64,000 nt of DNA from Psychrobacter celer (GTDB lineage: Bacteria > Pseudomonadota > Gammaproteobacteria > Pseudomonadales > Moraxellaceae), in assembly GCF_016107555.1 (NCBI RefSeq), contig NZ_JABASU010000006.1, positions 62,001 through 126,000 of the forward strand. Direction: 5' to 3'. The position numbers and the translations under genes were made by a program. Positions 28,296-39,200 of this stretch are shown here, one piece after another. The stretch's first letter is position 1, and every line of letters begins with the position of its first letter. Under the pieces are notes generated by a model. It saw only the letters and a list, made by a program, of their open reading frames with translations, ran no database searches and was not told the origin of the DNA.

Positions 28296-29231
28296 TTAAG
28301 GATTTAGAGGCTGACAGTTGGCACAATAGACACTTGCGCGGCCATTAAGTTTGATGTTTTTGAGGGGTGTATCGCAGTGTGGACAAGCTTCTCCTTGTCT
28401 GCCATAAACATTGAGTGTTTGCTGAAAATAACCCGTGGTGCCGCTTGCCACCGTAAAGTCGCGTAGAGTCGAGCCACCAAGCTCTATGGCTTTTAATAAA
28501 ATATCTTTGATATGAGCGACCAAAACCAATAGCTGCTCATAGGAGAGCTGATGGGCTGGGGTGGCGGGATGAATACCTGATAAATATAGGCTTTCTGTCG
28601 CATAGATATTGCCCACACCAACGACGACCTGCTGCTCCATAATCACTGATTTAATTGCGCGGGCAATCGGCTGTTTCTTTGATTTGGTGGTACTGGCAGC
28701 CGCTGTACCATTGCTGTCGTTAGGTGCAGTTGTCCGCTGAATCAAATGGTACAGATAGTCAGCGGTGAACGCCTCTGACAAAGGCTCAGGGCCTAAGTGA
28801 TCAAGCAGCTTGGTGCGATAGTCTCGATACCAGAGCACCGAGCCAAAGCGTCTAGGGTCATAGTAGTGCAGCTGGGTTTTGTTGTTGTCAGTATCGCGAA
28901 ATGTGATCAGCAAATGATCGTGTTTGCGTTTTTCGGTCGTATGCTCGTGTTGTTGCAGGCTGCCTGACATACCCAAATGCACCAATAGCTTTTTTGGCTC
29001 CTTTATATGAGCGTGCTGAGAGCCATCATCAGAAGTAGAGGGTAAGAAGTTTAGGATCAAGTATTTGGCGCGGCGCTCCACACTGACTAAGGTATGATGA
29101 ATCAAACTTCCCAAATCATCTGGCACAGCCCAGCGCAGTTTTGGCTGAAACACTTGTATGTCAACGACTTGCTGACCATGTAAGGGGCTTAGGCTGGTCT
29201 TGGTGGTTTCTACTTCAGGCAATTCTGGCAT
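28296..29231 (-). CDS. mutM: Formamidopyrimidine-DNA glycosylase (MutM/Fpg)
   Basis: MutM removes 8-oxoguanine and formamidopyrimidines and nicks the abasic site. The N-terminal catalytic Pro2-Glu3 is present (MPELPEVETTKTSL). Further marks are HLGMSGSL, YDPRRFGSVLW, the helix-two-turn-helix with QQVVVGVGNIYATESLY, and the C-terminal zinc finger with two Cys pairs (CPHC and CANC). At 311 residues it is about 40 longer than E. coli MutM, because of a Thr/Ser/Lys-rich insert (NDSNGTAAASTTKSKKQ) and a loop near residue 70. It lies just downstream of relA on the same strand. Confidence 0.97.
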   Translation of the reverse strand: MPELPEVETTKTSLSPLHGQQVVDIQVFQPKLRWAVPDDLGSLIHHTLVSVERRAKYLILNFLPSTSDDGSQHAHIKEPKKLLVHLGMSGSLQQHEHTTEKRKHDHLLITFRDTDNNKTQLHYYDPRRFGSVLWYRDYRTKLLDHLGPEPLSEAFTADYLYHLIQRTTAPNDSNGTAAASTTKSKKQPIARAIKSVIMEQQVVVGVGNIYATESLYLSGIHPATPAHQLSYEQLLVLVAHIKDILLKAIELGGSTLRDFTVASGTTGYFQQTLNVYGRQGEACPHCDTPLKNIKLNGRASVYCANCQPLNP

Positions 29232-29307
29232 GATGTTTTATGATAACTCTATGATTAAGGTAAGTTTGTAGGCTCAGGTCAAGGGACAGGCTATAAAAAT
29301 ACGCGCC

Positions 29308-31860
29308 TTATGCGACGGCACGTCTGGCATGCAAGATACCGTGCTGCTGCTCGAGCTTGGCCAATAGTTTAGACAAGTGCGCCAGTCCTGATACTTCGAT
29401 ATGGAACTTCAAAAAAGCGATATTGTCGTCATTACTTAACGTCTCAACTTGGCGAATATTGACGTTTTCTTTGTCAATAATCTGTGTTAAATCGCGTAAT
29501 AACCCTCGTCTGTCATAGGCCTCTATATGTATATCGACTGGTTGATAGCGGCCAGGTTGGACGCGCCAGCTGGCCTCTACCTCGCGCTCAGGATCACGCT
29601 CGATGAGACGCAGATATTCTGGACAGCCACGATTGTGGACACTGACACCGCGTGACAAGGTGATATAGCCGGCGATGGGTTCGCCATGGATAGGGTGACA
29701 GCAACCCGCCAAGCTAATCTCGATATTATCCAGTCCATCGATTCGTATCTTATAGGCATCGAGCTTGCTTGTGTCTTTGGTATCGATGCTGGGTACAAAA
29801 TCCTCTGGCGGTCGCTCCGGCTCTAGCTGTAGCTGACGCGAGATATGACTGGTGAGCTGGTTTAAGCCGATGTCACCGGTGACCAACCCGACGATGATAT
29901 CATCGGTATTATTGACATTAAAATGCTGGGTATAGTCATTGAGATCAATGCTGTTGGGATGTACGGACAAGCGCTCAAGCTCTTTGCTGAGCATTTGCCG
30001 CCCAATCTCGATGTTTTTGTCACGGTCTTGCTTGTTAAACCATTGGCGTAGTTTTGAGCGTGCACGGTTGGTATGGATATAACCAAGCGAGGCCACCAGC
30101 CAATCACGATTAGGCTCACGTGAGGCTTTGGTGATAATCTCTACTTGCTCGCCCGTTTTGAGCTGGTAGGTCAGCGGCACATAGCGCTGATTGACTCGCG
30201 CTGCCTGTGCGCGGTTGCCCACCTGCGTATGGACATAATAGGCAAAATCAAGGACGGTCGCGCCTTTTGGCAGCTCGGTGATATCGCCATCACGACTAAA
30301 GATATAAATGCGCTCCAGCTCATCGAAATCGACTAACTGTTCTTCTTCATCAAGCTCCAGCTCTTCTATTTCTTCGCCTGCTAAAACTGCCGAGCGCGGC
30401 TGGTTGCGGGTTTCGTTATTAATGGACAAAAGCTGCCGCAGCGAGCTGATTCTTTGATTGAGGTAATTGTCTTTTTTGTTTTTTAGGCCTTCTTTATAAT
30501 TGACATGCGCGCACATGCCAAGCTCGGCCTCAAAGTGCATCTCATGCGTTCGAATTTGTACTTCCAGCGACTTGTTTTCGGCAATGACGGCAGTATGCAG
30601 CGAGCGATAGCCGTTGGACTTCGGGTTGGTGATATAGTCGTCAAACTGCTCAGGAATATAACGCCATAATCCATGCACGAGCCCAAGTACGTGATAGCAA
30701 TCTGAGGGGCTGGTGACCAAAACCCTTAGCGCCCGAATATCATAAAGCTGATCAAACGATAAGCCTTTGAGCTTCATTTTTCGATAAATCGAGTAGATGT
30801 GTTTGACGCGTCCCGACACTTCTCCTTCGATACCGGCGTCTGCCAGCGCCTCATTGAGCTTGTCTTGCACGCGCTGGATATAAGACTCGCGCTCACTGCG
30901 TTTTTCTGACAGCAGCTTAGCGATCTCTTTGTAGCGCTCAGGTGCCAGATAGCGAAAAGCCAAGTCTTCTAGCTCCCACTTTAATTGGGCGATACCCAAT
31001 CGGTGCGCTAGTGGGGCATAGATGGTCATGACTTCTCGCGCCACGCGATTTTGCCGCTCCTTACTAGAAAACGTCAGCTCACGCATGGCAAAGGTACGCT
31101 CGGCAAGCTTTATCAGTACAACACGGACATCGTTGGTGACCGAGATAAGCATACTGTAGATGTTAGAGAGCTGGTCGCGCTGGTTGTTGACAAAGTGGTC
31201 TTCTAAACGCTTGTTGCTCTCGATGATCTCCGACAGCTTACCCATCGCTAGGGTATCTTTGACCAAGGTGGCGATGTCTGCTCCGAAGTTTTTTTCGATA
31301 TCTGTCAGGCTAATGATAGACTTGCGCGCGCTACGATAGAGCATCGCTGCCACCAAGGCATCTTCGTCTTGATACAGGTACGTCAAAATATCGGTCATGC
31401 CAATACCTGTGACATAAGCGCCTGAGCGCTCGGACTCACTGGTATTCATATGGCTGCGAATAAACTCACAAGCCGCGCTGAGATTGGGCACCGCATCTTG
31501 GCCGATACGTTTGGCGACATTGTCCAGCCACGTTGGGACGTCGATGTTGACTTGATCTAGATTAATCGCCTCCAGCTCTTTTTTGGTTAAAGTGTTGTTT
31601 TTGTCCAAAAGCGGATTGTTTGCATACTCATTGGCAAGTTTTGGGTCATGTGTATGCAGCGCATGATCGGCGGAGCGATCAAAGGTGGTGTGCAGCTTAT
31701 GAGTGGCCAGTTGGTATTTGATATCGAGAGGAATTTGGGCATAGCTATTGGCAGATTGGTGAGAGCGCTGGCTCGCAACCAGTTGCGCCGCTAGTGTGGC
31801 ACTGTCAGCTTGAGTGGTTTGTCCATCCACCAACGGCAATCCTTCACGAATTTTGACCAT
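29308..31860 (-). CDS. relA: (p)ppGpp synthetase RelA (hydrolase site degenerate)
   Basis: RelA makes (p)ppGpp when uncharged tRNA reaches the ribosome. Domain order in 850 residues: pseudo-hydrolase, synthetase (HIYSIYRKMKLKGLSFDQLYD, FDDYITNPKSNGYRSLHTAV), TGS (FSRDGDITELPKGATVLDFAY), helical and zinc-finger region, and C-terminal ACT (YDRRGLLRDLTQIIDKENVN). The His-Asp pair of the hydrolase is replaced (AAMLYRSARKS, where SpoT/Rel have an HD), and the synthetase carries the acidic EQFDDY motif, both typical of RelA rather than SpoT. It follows rlmD, as in related genomes. Confidence 0.95.
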   Translation of the reverse strand: MVKIREGLPLVDGQTTQADSATLAAQLVASQRSHQSANSYAQIPLDIKYQLATHKLHTTFDRSADHALHTHDPKLANEYANNPLLDKNNTLTKKELEAINLDQVNIDVPTWLDNVAKRIGQDAVPNLSAACEFIRSHMNTSESERSGAYVTGIGMTDILTYLYQDEDALVAAMLYRSARKSIISLTDIEKNFGADIATLVKDTLAMGKLSEIIESNKRLEDHFVNNQRDQLSNIYSMLISVTNDVRVVLIKLAERTFAMRELTFSSKERQNRVAREVMTIYAPLAHRLGIAQLKWELEDLAFRYLAPERYKEIAKLLSEKRSERESYIQRVQDKLNEALADAGIEGEVSGRVKHIYSIYRKMKLKGLSFDQLYDIRALRVLVTSPSDCYHVLGLVHGLWRYIPEQFDDYITNPKSNGYRSLHTAVIAENKSLEVQIRTHEMHFEAELGMCAHVNYKEGLKNKKDNYLNQRISSLRQLLSINNETRNQPRSAVLAGEEIEELELDEEEQLVDFDELERIYIFSRDGDITELPKGATVLDFAYYVHTQVGNRAQAARVNQRYVPLTYQLKTGEQVEIITKASREPNRDWLVASLGYIHTNRARSKLRQWFNKQDRDKNIEIGRQMLSKELERLSVHPNSIDLNDYTQHFNVNNTDDIIVGLVTGDIGLNQLTSHISRQLQLEPERPPEDFVPSIDTKDTSKLDAYKIRIDGLDNIEISLAGCCHPIHGEPIAGYITLSRGVSVHNRGCPEYLRLIERDPEREVEASWRVQPGRYQPVDIHIEAYDRRGLLRDLTQIIDKENVNIRQVETLSNDDNIAFLKFHIEVSGLAHLSKLLAKLEQQHGILHARRAVA

Positions 31861-32214
31861 AGCCGACTCCTCTTAGCTATCTTGAATTGATTATAACTTC
31901 ATCTACTCTGCACGCACTTTGGATGAGATCACAAAGTGTCAGCTATAAACCAATACAACTGCTAAAAAATCCTTTTTTAGCAGCTATAAAATGCAAATAA
32001 AATATATAAAGCTATGAGTGCACGTCTTCGCCATGTGCTGATAGAGTAGACATAGGAAGATTGTTTATTATTATCTCATTTTGAGGCGACAAATCAAGCG
32101 AGGCTATGTAATGTCTGTTGTTGATAGGTTGAACTAGCGGGTTTGCCTCGCGACATTATCTATAGTTTTAATAAAGACAGCGTGTTCTTTTTTGATAAGG
32201 ACACGCCGGTAATA
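31861..32214. other. Intergenic region between rlmD and relA
   Basis: There is no gene in these 354 bp. A weak minus-strand terminator lies near the rlmD end (32180-32206), so relA probably has its own promoter here, but I could not locate a convincing one. Confidence 0.45.
32180..32206 (-). terminator. Possible terminator of rlmD
   Basis: A 10-bp stem with one mismatch and a 7-nt loop lies just after the rlmD stop. The following T-stretch is interrupted. Confidence 0.35.
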
Positions 32215-33756
32215 TCAAACCGCAACCTTCTCAAAACGGGCAATGGACTCTACATGACCGGTATGACAAAACATATCCATCACCCCAGCATGTGTCAGGC
32301 GATAGCCTTGCTCTAATAAAGCCTTGGTGTCGCGCGCGAGCGTCGCTGGGTTACAAGAGACATAAACGATGCGCTCAGCGTTGAACTTGGGCAGATACTG
32401 CATAATCTCCCACGCGCCAGAGCGTGGTGGGTCGATCAAGAGCGCATCAAATCCTTGGTTGGCCCACGGCTGATCTGAGCAATCATGCGTCAAATCCTGA
32501 CTATAAAATTCTGTGTTGTTAAGGCCATTACGGCGGGCGTTTTCTGCGGCGCGCGCGGTCATTGCGTCACTGCCTTCTACGCCGACCACCGAGCCTGTCT
32601 CTCCGACAAGCCGCGCTAAGGGCAGACTAAAATTGCCCAGTCCACTAAACAAATCCAGTACCCGTTCGCCTGCTTTTAAATCCAACAAGTCGCAAGCAAG
32701 CTTGGTCATTTGACGGTTGACGGATAAGTTCACTTGTGTAAAGTCAGTTGGAATAAATTCATACGTCAGGTCAAACTCGGGTAGCTGATAATACAAACGT
32801 CCAAACTGCTGACTCATATCATCATCAGCGCTCAAGGCGATACGCTGAATGCTATCAGCACCTTTGGGCTGTAGATACAACTGCCAGCTGCGTGCTGCAA
32901 AAAACGCCTTTAGTTTTTCTACATCAGCCTCTGACAAAGGCGCTAAATTGCGTACGATCAAAGCAACGGGCTGATTGCCGTCTGGTAGTCCATCTATTTG
33001 TTCACCCATCGCCAGCTCAAGCTGGGCAATCTTGTCACGGCTCTCTAAAGTACTAATCAGCGCTTTTAGGTTTTCAATATCAAAACCGATACGCGGGTCT
33101 AGAATATGACACTCATTTAGCTCCGCCAAAAAGTTACTAGAGCGCTCTCGAAATCCGACCAACGCTGTTTCTTTTTTGGCGACATAGCGTACGCCCAAGC
33201 GCGCTTTGGTGCGATAGCCGAGGCGATCACCGACCACAGGCGCCAGCCAAGTATCAGGCTCGGCATTGGCCTGATGGATGAGCATCTCTGCCAGTACAGA
33301 CTGTTTAAAATTGATTTGGCCATCTGGCTGCCAATGCTGCAAGCTACAGCCGCCGCAGACGCCGAAATGCGGGCAGGGCGGAACCGCGCGCTCAGGATTT
33401 GGATTGGCCGTAATACTCACAGCGTCGCCTTCTTCAAAGCTGGCACGACTGTTGGTCAACTTCACTAAAGCGCTCTCACCTGGTAAGGCAAAGCTGACAA
33501 AGACTTTTTTGCCGTGCTTGTCTTCGATATGGCCGTCATCTACGCCAAAGCCATTACCATATATCGCCACGCCGCGACCATCATGTGATAGACCATCAAT
33601 CGAAAAAGGTAGCGGCTCGGCTTCTTTTAACCGTCGACGTGTCTTTGAAGAGGGTTTGGATTTTTTTTTGTTGGGCGGAATGGTGATTGTTTGGCGAGCG
33701 CTCTCAGGCGTCGTCGCCTCGGGTGCCGTAGAAGTCTTTGAATCGGTGGGCTGCAT
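32215..33756 (-). CDS. rlmD: 23S rRNA (uracil-1939-C5)-methyltransferase RlmD
   Basis: RlmD methylates U1939 of 23S rRNA with S-adenosylmethionine. The protein (513 residues) has a basic N-terminal tail ([19 protein letters not shown]), a TRAM domain, and the [4Fe-4S] cluster cysteines in [15 protein letters not shown]. The Rossmann methyltransferase motif is [16 protein letters not shown], and the catalytic Cys is in [12 protein letters not shown] near the C-terminus. The N-terminal tail makes it about 80 residues longer than E. coli RlmD. Its place between cysM and relA matches other gammaproteobacteria. Confidence 0.96.
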   Translation of the reverse strand: MQPTDSKTSTAPEATTPESARQTITIPPNKKKSKPSSKTRRRLKEAEPLPFSIDGLSHDGRGVAIYGNGFGVDDGHIEDKHGKKVFVSFALPGESALVKLTNSRASFEEGDAVSITANPNPERAVPPCPHFGVCGGCSLQHWQPDGQINFKQSVLAEMLIHQANAEPDTWLAPVVGDRLGYRTKARLGVRYVAKKETALVGFRERSSNFLAELNECHILDPRIGFDIENLKALISTLESRDKIAQLELAMGEQIDGLPDGNQPVALIVRNLAPLSEADVEKLKAFFAARSWQLYLQPKGADSIQRIALSADDDMSQQFGRLYYQLPEFDLTYEFIPTDFTQVNLSVNRQMTKLACDLLDLKAGERVLDLFSGLGNFSLPLARLVGETGSVVGVEGSDAMTARAAENARRNGLNNTEFYSQDLTHDCSDQPWANQGFDALLIDPPRSGAWEIMQYLPKFNAERIVYVSCNPATLARDTKALLEQGYRLTHAGVMDMFCHTGHVESIARFEKVAV

Positions 33757-33869
33757 AAACCTGCCTTAATAATAAATGATAAATAACGAAAAATAAGATA
33801 AGGGTGAGTGCTACTGTGTATAGCTTTGCTCATAGCACTGCGGTAATATCGGATGGTCAATCACAGGGT

Positions 33870-34694
33870 TTAAGCGTCGGGTGCCGACGACCAATCAGCG
33901 ATAAACTCATGATGACGTGGGCGACCATCTGCTTGGGTATATTGTCTTAAATAAGTCAGGCTCTGCTGCTGCCATATATCAAAATCCTGCAAAGACAGCT
34001 GTCCAGTTAGTCGTAGCCAGCGCAAATAAATCAGCCACGTATTCATGACATCAGATTCGCAGTATATCGACAGTGTCTGCCAATCTGCCTCATTAACCAG
34101 ATCGCCCACCATGCTACCATCGACACTGGTCTTGCCAGGCAGACCGTAGAGGCTTGCGACCACATCCATGGCTTCGCGGCGACTGGCACCATACTGGCTA
34201 AATCTATCCATCAAGTCTAGATGGCGAGTATGAAAGCGATTGACATAATTATCAAAACGCATGTTTTTGATACGCTCGCCTTCTTCAAATAGCCACGGCG
34301 CTGCCAAGTCATACTGCATGGCGCGATAAATAAGCACCGGAATATCAAAGCCAGAGCCGTTCCAGCTGATCAGTTGCGGCAGTTTTTCAAGATCATTAAA
34401 TGCCCGAAAAAACTTAGCAAGAATATCTTTTTCGCTAAATTTGTCCGCCGTCAAAGAAAACAAAGAAAACTGACCGTCTTTGATATACAGCGCTGATATA
34501 CAGACGATACGTTGCAGCGGCAGACGCATAAAATCATGTCCTGCTTCTTGTGTGCGTATCGCTGTCAGTGCGCTGAGGGCATCGGCATCGTTAAGCTCAG
34601 CCAACTGTGGATAGATACGGCGCGCCGCATCAGTATCGGCAACGGTCTCGATATCGAAGACCAGTATCGGGTCGGATGGTAAGGCTTGTGACAT
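33870..34694 (-). CDS. Predicted 3'-5' exonuclease, PolB-like (DEDD superfamily)
   Basis: The 274-residue protein carries DEDD exonuclease motifs: ILVFDIETVAD at residues 11-20 (Exo I, D-x-E), ISWNGSGFDIPVLIYRAMQ (Exo II, FD), and SIYCESDVMNTWLIYLRW (Exo III, D). This matches the family annotated as 'predicted 3'-5' exonuclease related to the exonuclease domain of PolB'. No polymerase domain is attached. Its natural substrate is not known. It lies between cysM and rlmD on the same strand and is probably cotranscribed with them. Confidence 0.9.
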   Translation of the reverse strand: MSQALPSDPILVFDIETVADTDAARRIYPQLAELNDADALSALTAIRTQEAGHDFMRLPLQRIVCISALYIKDGQFSLFSLTADKFSEKDILAKFFRAFNDLEKLPQLISWNGSGFDIPVLIYRAMQYDLAAPWLFEEGERIKNMRFDNYVNRFHTRHLDLMDRFSQYGASRREAMDVVASLYGLPGKTSVDGSMVGDLVNEADWQTLSIYCESDVMNTWLIYLRWLRLTGQLSLQDFDIWQQQSLTYLRQYTQADGRPRHHEFIADWSSAPDA

Positions 34695-34718
34695 AGGTAA
34701 ACCTAATTAATTGTTTGC

Positions 34719-35708
34719 TTATTGTGCGGCGTTTTCTGTACCGTTAACGACATTGTCGTCATTAACCTTGTCGTCATCTACATTGTATAAACCAGTCGAT
34801 AAATAACGATCACCGCGGTCGCAGACGATAAAGGCGATGACGGCGTCTGGATTGGCTTTGGCGACTTGTAGCGCCGCCCATGCTGCTGCCCCAGATGACA
34901 CCCCAGCGAAAATGCCTTCGGTTTTGGCCAGTTTGCGCATATAGACTTCGGCGATATGTTGATCGACATCCATCACCTCATCGACCAAATCAGCATCAAA
35001 GATACCCGGCATATACTCAGCAGGCCAGCGGCGGATGCCTGCAATAGAGGCATCTTCATCAGGCTGTAGACCAATCACCTTGATATCTGGGTTTTGCTCT
35101 TTTAGATAGCGAGACACCCCAGTGATCGTGCCTGTGGTCCCCATAGAGCTGATAAAGTGAGTGATTTTACCGTCTGTTTGTGTCCAAAGCTCAGGGCCTG
35201 TGGTGAGATAATGCGCTTGGCTATTGTCAGGGTTGTTGAACTGGTCCAGCACAATCCCTTTGCCATCGGCTTGCATCTGCAGAGCCAAGTCGCGCGCCGC
35301 TTCCATGCCTTCATCGACCTCGATGAGGGTGGCACCATAAGCCGTCATGGCGTCTTTGCGCTCTTGGGTTGAGTTGGTCGGCATGAGTAGCGTCATCGGA
35401 TAGCCGCGCATGGCGGCAACCATGGCGAGCGCAATACCAGTATTGCCGCTGGTGGCCTCAATCAGCATATCACCTGGCTTGATATCACCGCGCAGCTCTG
35501 CTTGATAAATCATGTTAAATGCTGGGCGATCTTTTACCGAGCCTGCTGGGTTATTGCCTTCTAGCTTGGCCAAGACCGCTGTGCCACCAGCAATCTGCTC
35601 TTGCTCAGGCAAGCGCTGCAATTTCACCAAGGGTGTCTGCCCGACGCAATCGGCAAGGGCGGTAACTTGAGAGATGAAGGTGGCGTTTGACGTGGCCGTA
35701 GCTGACAT
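34719..35708 (-). CDS. cysM: Cysteine synthase B (CysM)
   Basis: CysM makes cysteine (or S-sulfocysteine) from O-acetylserine with sulfide or thiosulfate, using PLP. The cofactor lysine lies in NPAGSVKDRPAFNMI; phosphate-binding TSGNTGIALA and SSMGTTGTITGVSRYL follow. At 329 residues it is longer than E. coli CysM (303), with extra residues at both ends and an Asp/Asn-rich tail. The order cysM-exonuclease-rlmD-relA suggests a transcription unit. CysM rather than CysK is inferred from the RRWPAEYMPGIFD segment and the context. Confidence 0.93.
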   Translation of the reverse strand: MSATATSNATFISQVTALADCVGQTPLVKLQRLPEQEQIAGGTAVLAKLEGNNPAGSVKDRPAFNMIYQAELRGDIKPGDMLIEATSGNTGIALAMVAAMRGYPMTLLMPTNSTQERKDAMTAYGATLIEVDEGMEAARDLALQMQADGKGIVLDQFNNPDNSQAHYLTTGPELWTQTDGKITHFISSMGTTGTITGVSRYLKEQNPDIKVIGLQPDEDASIAGIRRWPAEYMPGIFDADLVDEVMDVDQHIAEVYMRKLAKTEGIFAGVSSGAAAWAALQVAKANPDAVIAFIVCDRGDRYLSTGLYNVDDDKVNDDNVVNGTENAAQ

Positions 35709-36261
35709 AAGATACCCTTATTGTTAATATGAATGTTCAAACCTGATTTATGCACTTGCAAAGCGTGACCGTGTTGACCTTGATTGTCTAAAATCAACGA
35801 CAGTTTTTTATCGTTGTCGCCGTGCATGCAAACGCTCGTCTACCGATACATACGATGAGACTGTCGCCAAACGGACATGACAGCGCGCAAAAATAGCGGC
35901 AAGTAAAAAGCTGCGCCATTATATCATTTTGTTTTTGCCTACGCTGAATGCATGCAGAGATTTTGGTAAATGAATGATGCTTATAAATGGTAGTTGAGAC
36001 AAATACTGTTAAAATACTTGTATGATTCAGAAGCGTTATGATGCAGCCACCGCACTTATCGCCACGATTGATACCCAACGACTGATAGCTATAGCCAAGT
36101 GATAACGATAGCGCTATAGTACAGGACGCGATGGCGCAAAGTCGCTGTGATAAACCTAGCGTATGTCCTCCATTCAATTGATAGTCATCTTATCTTGTTT
36201 TTATCATTGTTTTAAAATGAGGACACGCCCTAGCAAAACATTGAGATGAGAGCGAGCTTGC
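35709..36261. other. Intergenic region between cysM and the hybrid kinase gene
   Basis: The 553 bp separate divergent genes and should hold promoters for both. The only structure I can support is the palindromic mini-element at 36156-36233, which ends 28 bp before the kinase start. Confidence 0.6.
36156..36233. mobile_element. Palindromic mini-element, copy A (78 bp)
   Basis: The ends are inverted: CTAGCGTATGTCCTC at the left and GAGGACACGCCCTAG at the right, bordered by CTAG on both sides. The inside contains GATAGTCATCT, also found near the left end of the copy at 55633. It carries no coding sequence. It resembles a MITE or the relic of an insertion sequence. Confidence 0.6.
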
Positions 36262-39200
36262 ATGGCACACAAAAAACGTTTTGATAACAGTAGCGCCTAT
36301 GGTCAGCTGATCATATTGGTGTTTTTGCCGATATGCATATTGGCCGCTGTCGGCGGTATTTTGGTGTTTCATGAGACCATGCGTGCCAGCGACTCTGAGC
36401 AAGAAGTGTTGGCCGAGGCGGTGCTGATTCGTTATACCCCAGAGATTGCAGATCTGATTCCTGAGCTGTTAGAGCAAGAGCGCCAGCAGGCGGGCAGTGC
36501 CTCCAAGGCTGCCGTCTCGACGCTAGAGGGCATTCGTGACAGGCTAGGCCGCATGCAGTCCGAGCAGCACGTGCAGCGCATCGCGATTGTCAATGAAGAC
36601 AATGAGGTGCTGGCCACGGTCGGTTATGGGCTCAATGAGCCTTGGCCATTGATTGATGCTTCAGCGCAATTTATCTCGCAAAAACCCACGCCGATTGGCA
36701 CCGCTTATGGCAGTGTGATTGGTGAATTTGAAGGGCAGCGGCTGTGGTTGCTCGTCGATATGGACAACGAGCCGCTGTATATCGCGCGTTATCGCATCGC
36801 CATGGCGCTAGTGATTACGGGGTTGTTTACCATCCTGATTTTGCTGTTGAGTTTAAATATTTACTCAAAACGCTGGATCGCACCGATTTATGAGCTGCGC
36901 TTGCAGTTGCAGCGCACTCACGTAGACAATTTATATCAGCCGATTCCGGTGGAGTCGGATGGCGAGCTAAATTTATTGCAGCAAGATTTGGTCAATACCT
37001 TGCGCCGCTTGCACAGAAGCTTTCAAGACCTCAAAGACCATGCCGAGCAGACTGAGGATGACTTGCGTTTGGCGTTTGATGAGATGGAAATGCAAAACAT
37101 CTCGATCAGAAACGCGCGTGATGCCGCCATCTCAACCAGCCAAGCCAAATCGGCGTTTTTGGCCAATATCAGTCACGAGCTACGCACCCCGCTCAACAGC
37201 ATTGATGGCTTTATCAACCTACTAGCGCGTCACGGCGAGCTAAATCCTGAGCAAGACTTGTACGTACAGACCATTCGTAAATCCTCAGCGCATCTGCTGG
37301 CGCTGGTCAACGATGTCTTAGATTTTTCTAAAATCGAGGCGGGCAAGCTGGTGCTTGATCGTCATGAGTTCGATCTTTATGACACCATTTATGATGTGGT
37401 CGATATGCTCTCGCCAGTCGCCGCCGAAAAAGGCCTGCGCATGGCAGTGCTGTTTTATAACGATGTGCCGATGCGTATCAATGGCGATGCCTTACGCCTC
37501 AAGCAAGTACTGACCAATATCGTTGGCAATGCGATTAAGTTTACCGACAGTGGTGATGTGGTGGTGCGGGTCAGCCTTGATGATCACCGTGATAATTATC
37601 TGATGATAAGTGTGCAAGACAGCGGTAAGGGCATCTCGCTTGCTGATCAAAAAATGCTGTTTCAAAGCTTTAGTCAAGGCGATCCTTCTATCACGCGTCA
37701 GTATGGCGGGACTGGGCTGGGTTTGGTCATCTCCAAGCAGCTGACGCGATTGATGGGCGGTGATATTGGGTTTTATGACAATGCGCAAGAAAACATTGCC
37801 AATCAAGGCGCGACGTTTTGGTTTCGCATGCCAGCGCACGTCGATGTGCTCGAGGCGGCGACAGGGCAGACCATTGAGCTGCCTGTGCTCGCGCCGCTTG
37901 CTAGCGAGACTGATGAGTTTAATGTGCTGGTGTGGATCAACCATCCAGCCTCGATACAAGTGCTCAAAGCCAGTCTGCAATATCTACCAATTCAGCTGAC
38001 CCAAGCCAACTCATTGCCAGGTGTGCTTGAGTCGTTAAAAGAGCGTGGTAACTACTGGGACTGGGTCATCGTCGATGACGATACCCAAGACGATATGATG
38101 GCACTATTAAGACAAATTCGTCTGCACTATCAGGGCAAGCTTGCTGTCTTTGGCTATCAAGTGGCCGCCGATCAGGCTCTGCTCAACCGTTATCATGCCA
38201 ATATCTTATATGAGCCTTTGGATAAAAGGCAGCTGTATGCCATGCTCGATACACAAAATCGCCGCCAGCCAACGAGTCTGCAAGAGCCGCGCTGGAAAGG
38301 GGTGACGGTGTTGGCAGTGGATGATCATCTGCCCAATCTCTTGGTACTCGATGCGCTGCTTAGCGAGTTGGGTATTCATGTCGTCACCGCCAGTAGCGGC
38401 TTTGATGCGATAGAGATTATCAGTAAGCAGCAAACCAAAAACCTGAAAACTGCCAAAAACCAAAAGCAAAGCCTGTCAAACAAAACCCAGCTCTCTAAAG
38501 CCGAAGCGCGAGATGACATGAGCAAAAAGTCAAATTCTGTGCTGTATGCAGAGGAGACGGTTAATGAAGATAAAGGCAGCAACCAAGACAATTATAAAGA
38601 CACCCACAAAGACAGCATCGACTTGATATTTATGGATATCCAAATGCCGCGTATGTCTGGGCATGAAGCGGCCAAGCAAATCCGCAGTATCGAAAGCGAT
38701 GACAGTCACATTCCTATCATTGCCTTGACAGCGCATGGGCTAGCTGATGAGCGTGACAAGCTGATAGCCAGTGGTATCAACGACTATGTCGGCAAACCCA
38801 TTAGTCAGCCGCAGTTGCTGCAAGTGCTGCAAAAATGGCTGGGCCGCACCTCGACCACGCCGCAACTAACCGCGCTGTCTGAGGCCAATCTACATGGACT
38901 GGGCTTGCAAGACACAGATGCGGCCTCTAGTCACACCGACGCATCAACAGACACCGACACGCAAACCTTCTCTGAATGGCCGCTGGGCGCGACGACCAGC
39001 ACGTATCCTGTCAGTAAAAGCGCGCGCACCACAGATGCCAGCGAGTCGCCAAAAATAACGCGACCATTATCACTCAAAAAAATCCGTGATGACTATTTGC
39101 GTGACAGTCAGCCGCGCGAAGACTATAGACGAGAGACACCGCGAGAGACTCAGCCGCGCTACGACAGCTTACGCTTACAAAAGCAAGGACAGGCGCCGTT

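Noticed and set aside
29308-31860. Reading the RelA/SpoT protein as bifunctional SpoT
   Set aside because: The hydrolase His-Asp pair is missing and the synthetase carries the acidic FDD motif of RelA; rlmD as upstream neighbour also fits RelA.
35794-36177. 127-codon minus-strand frame between cysM and the kinase gene
   Set aside because: No recognisable domain or ribosome binding site. It runs into the palindromic mini-element and has an irregular composition.
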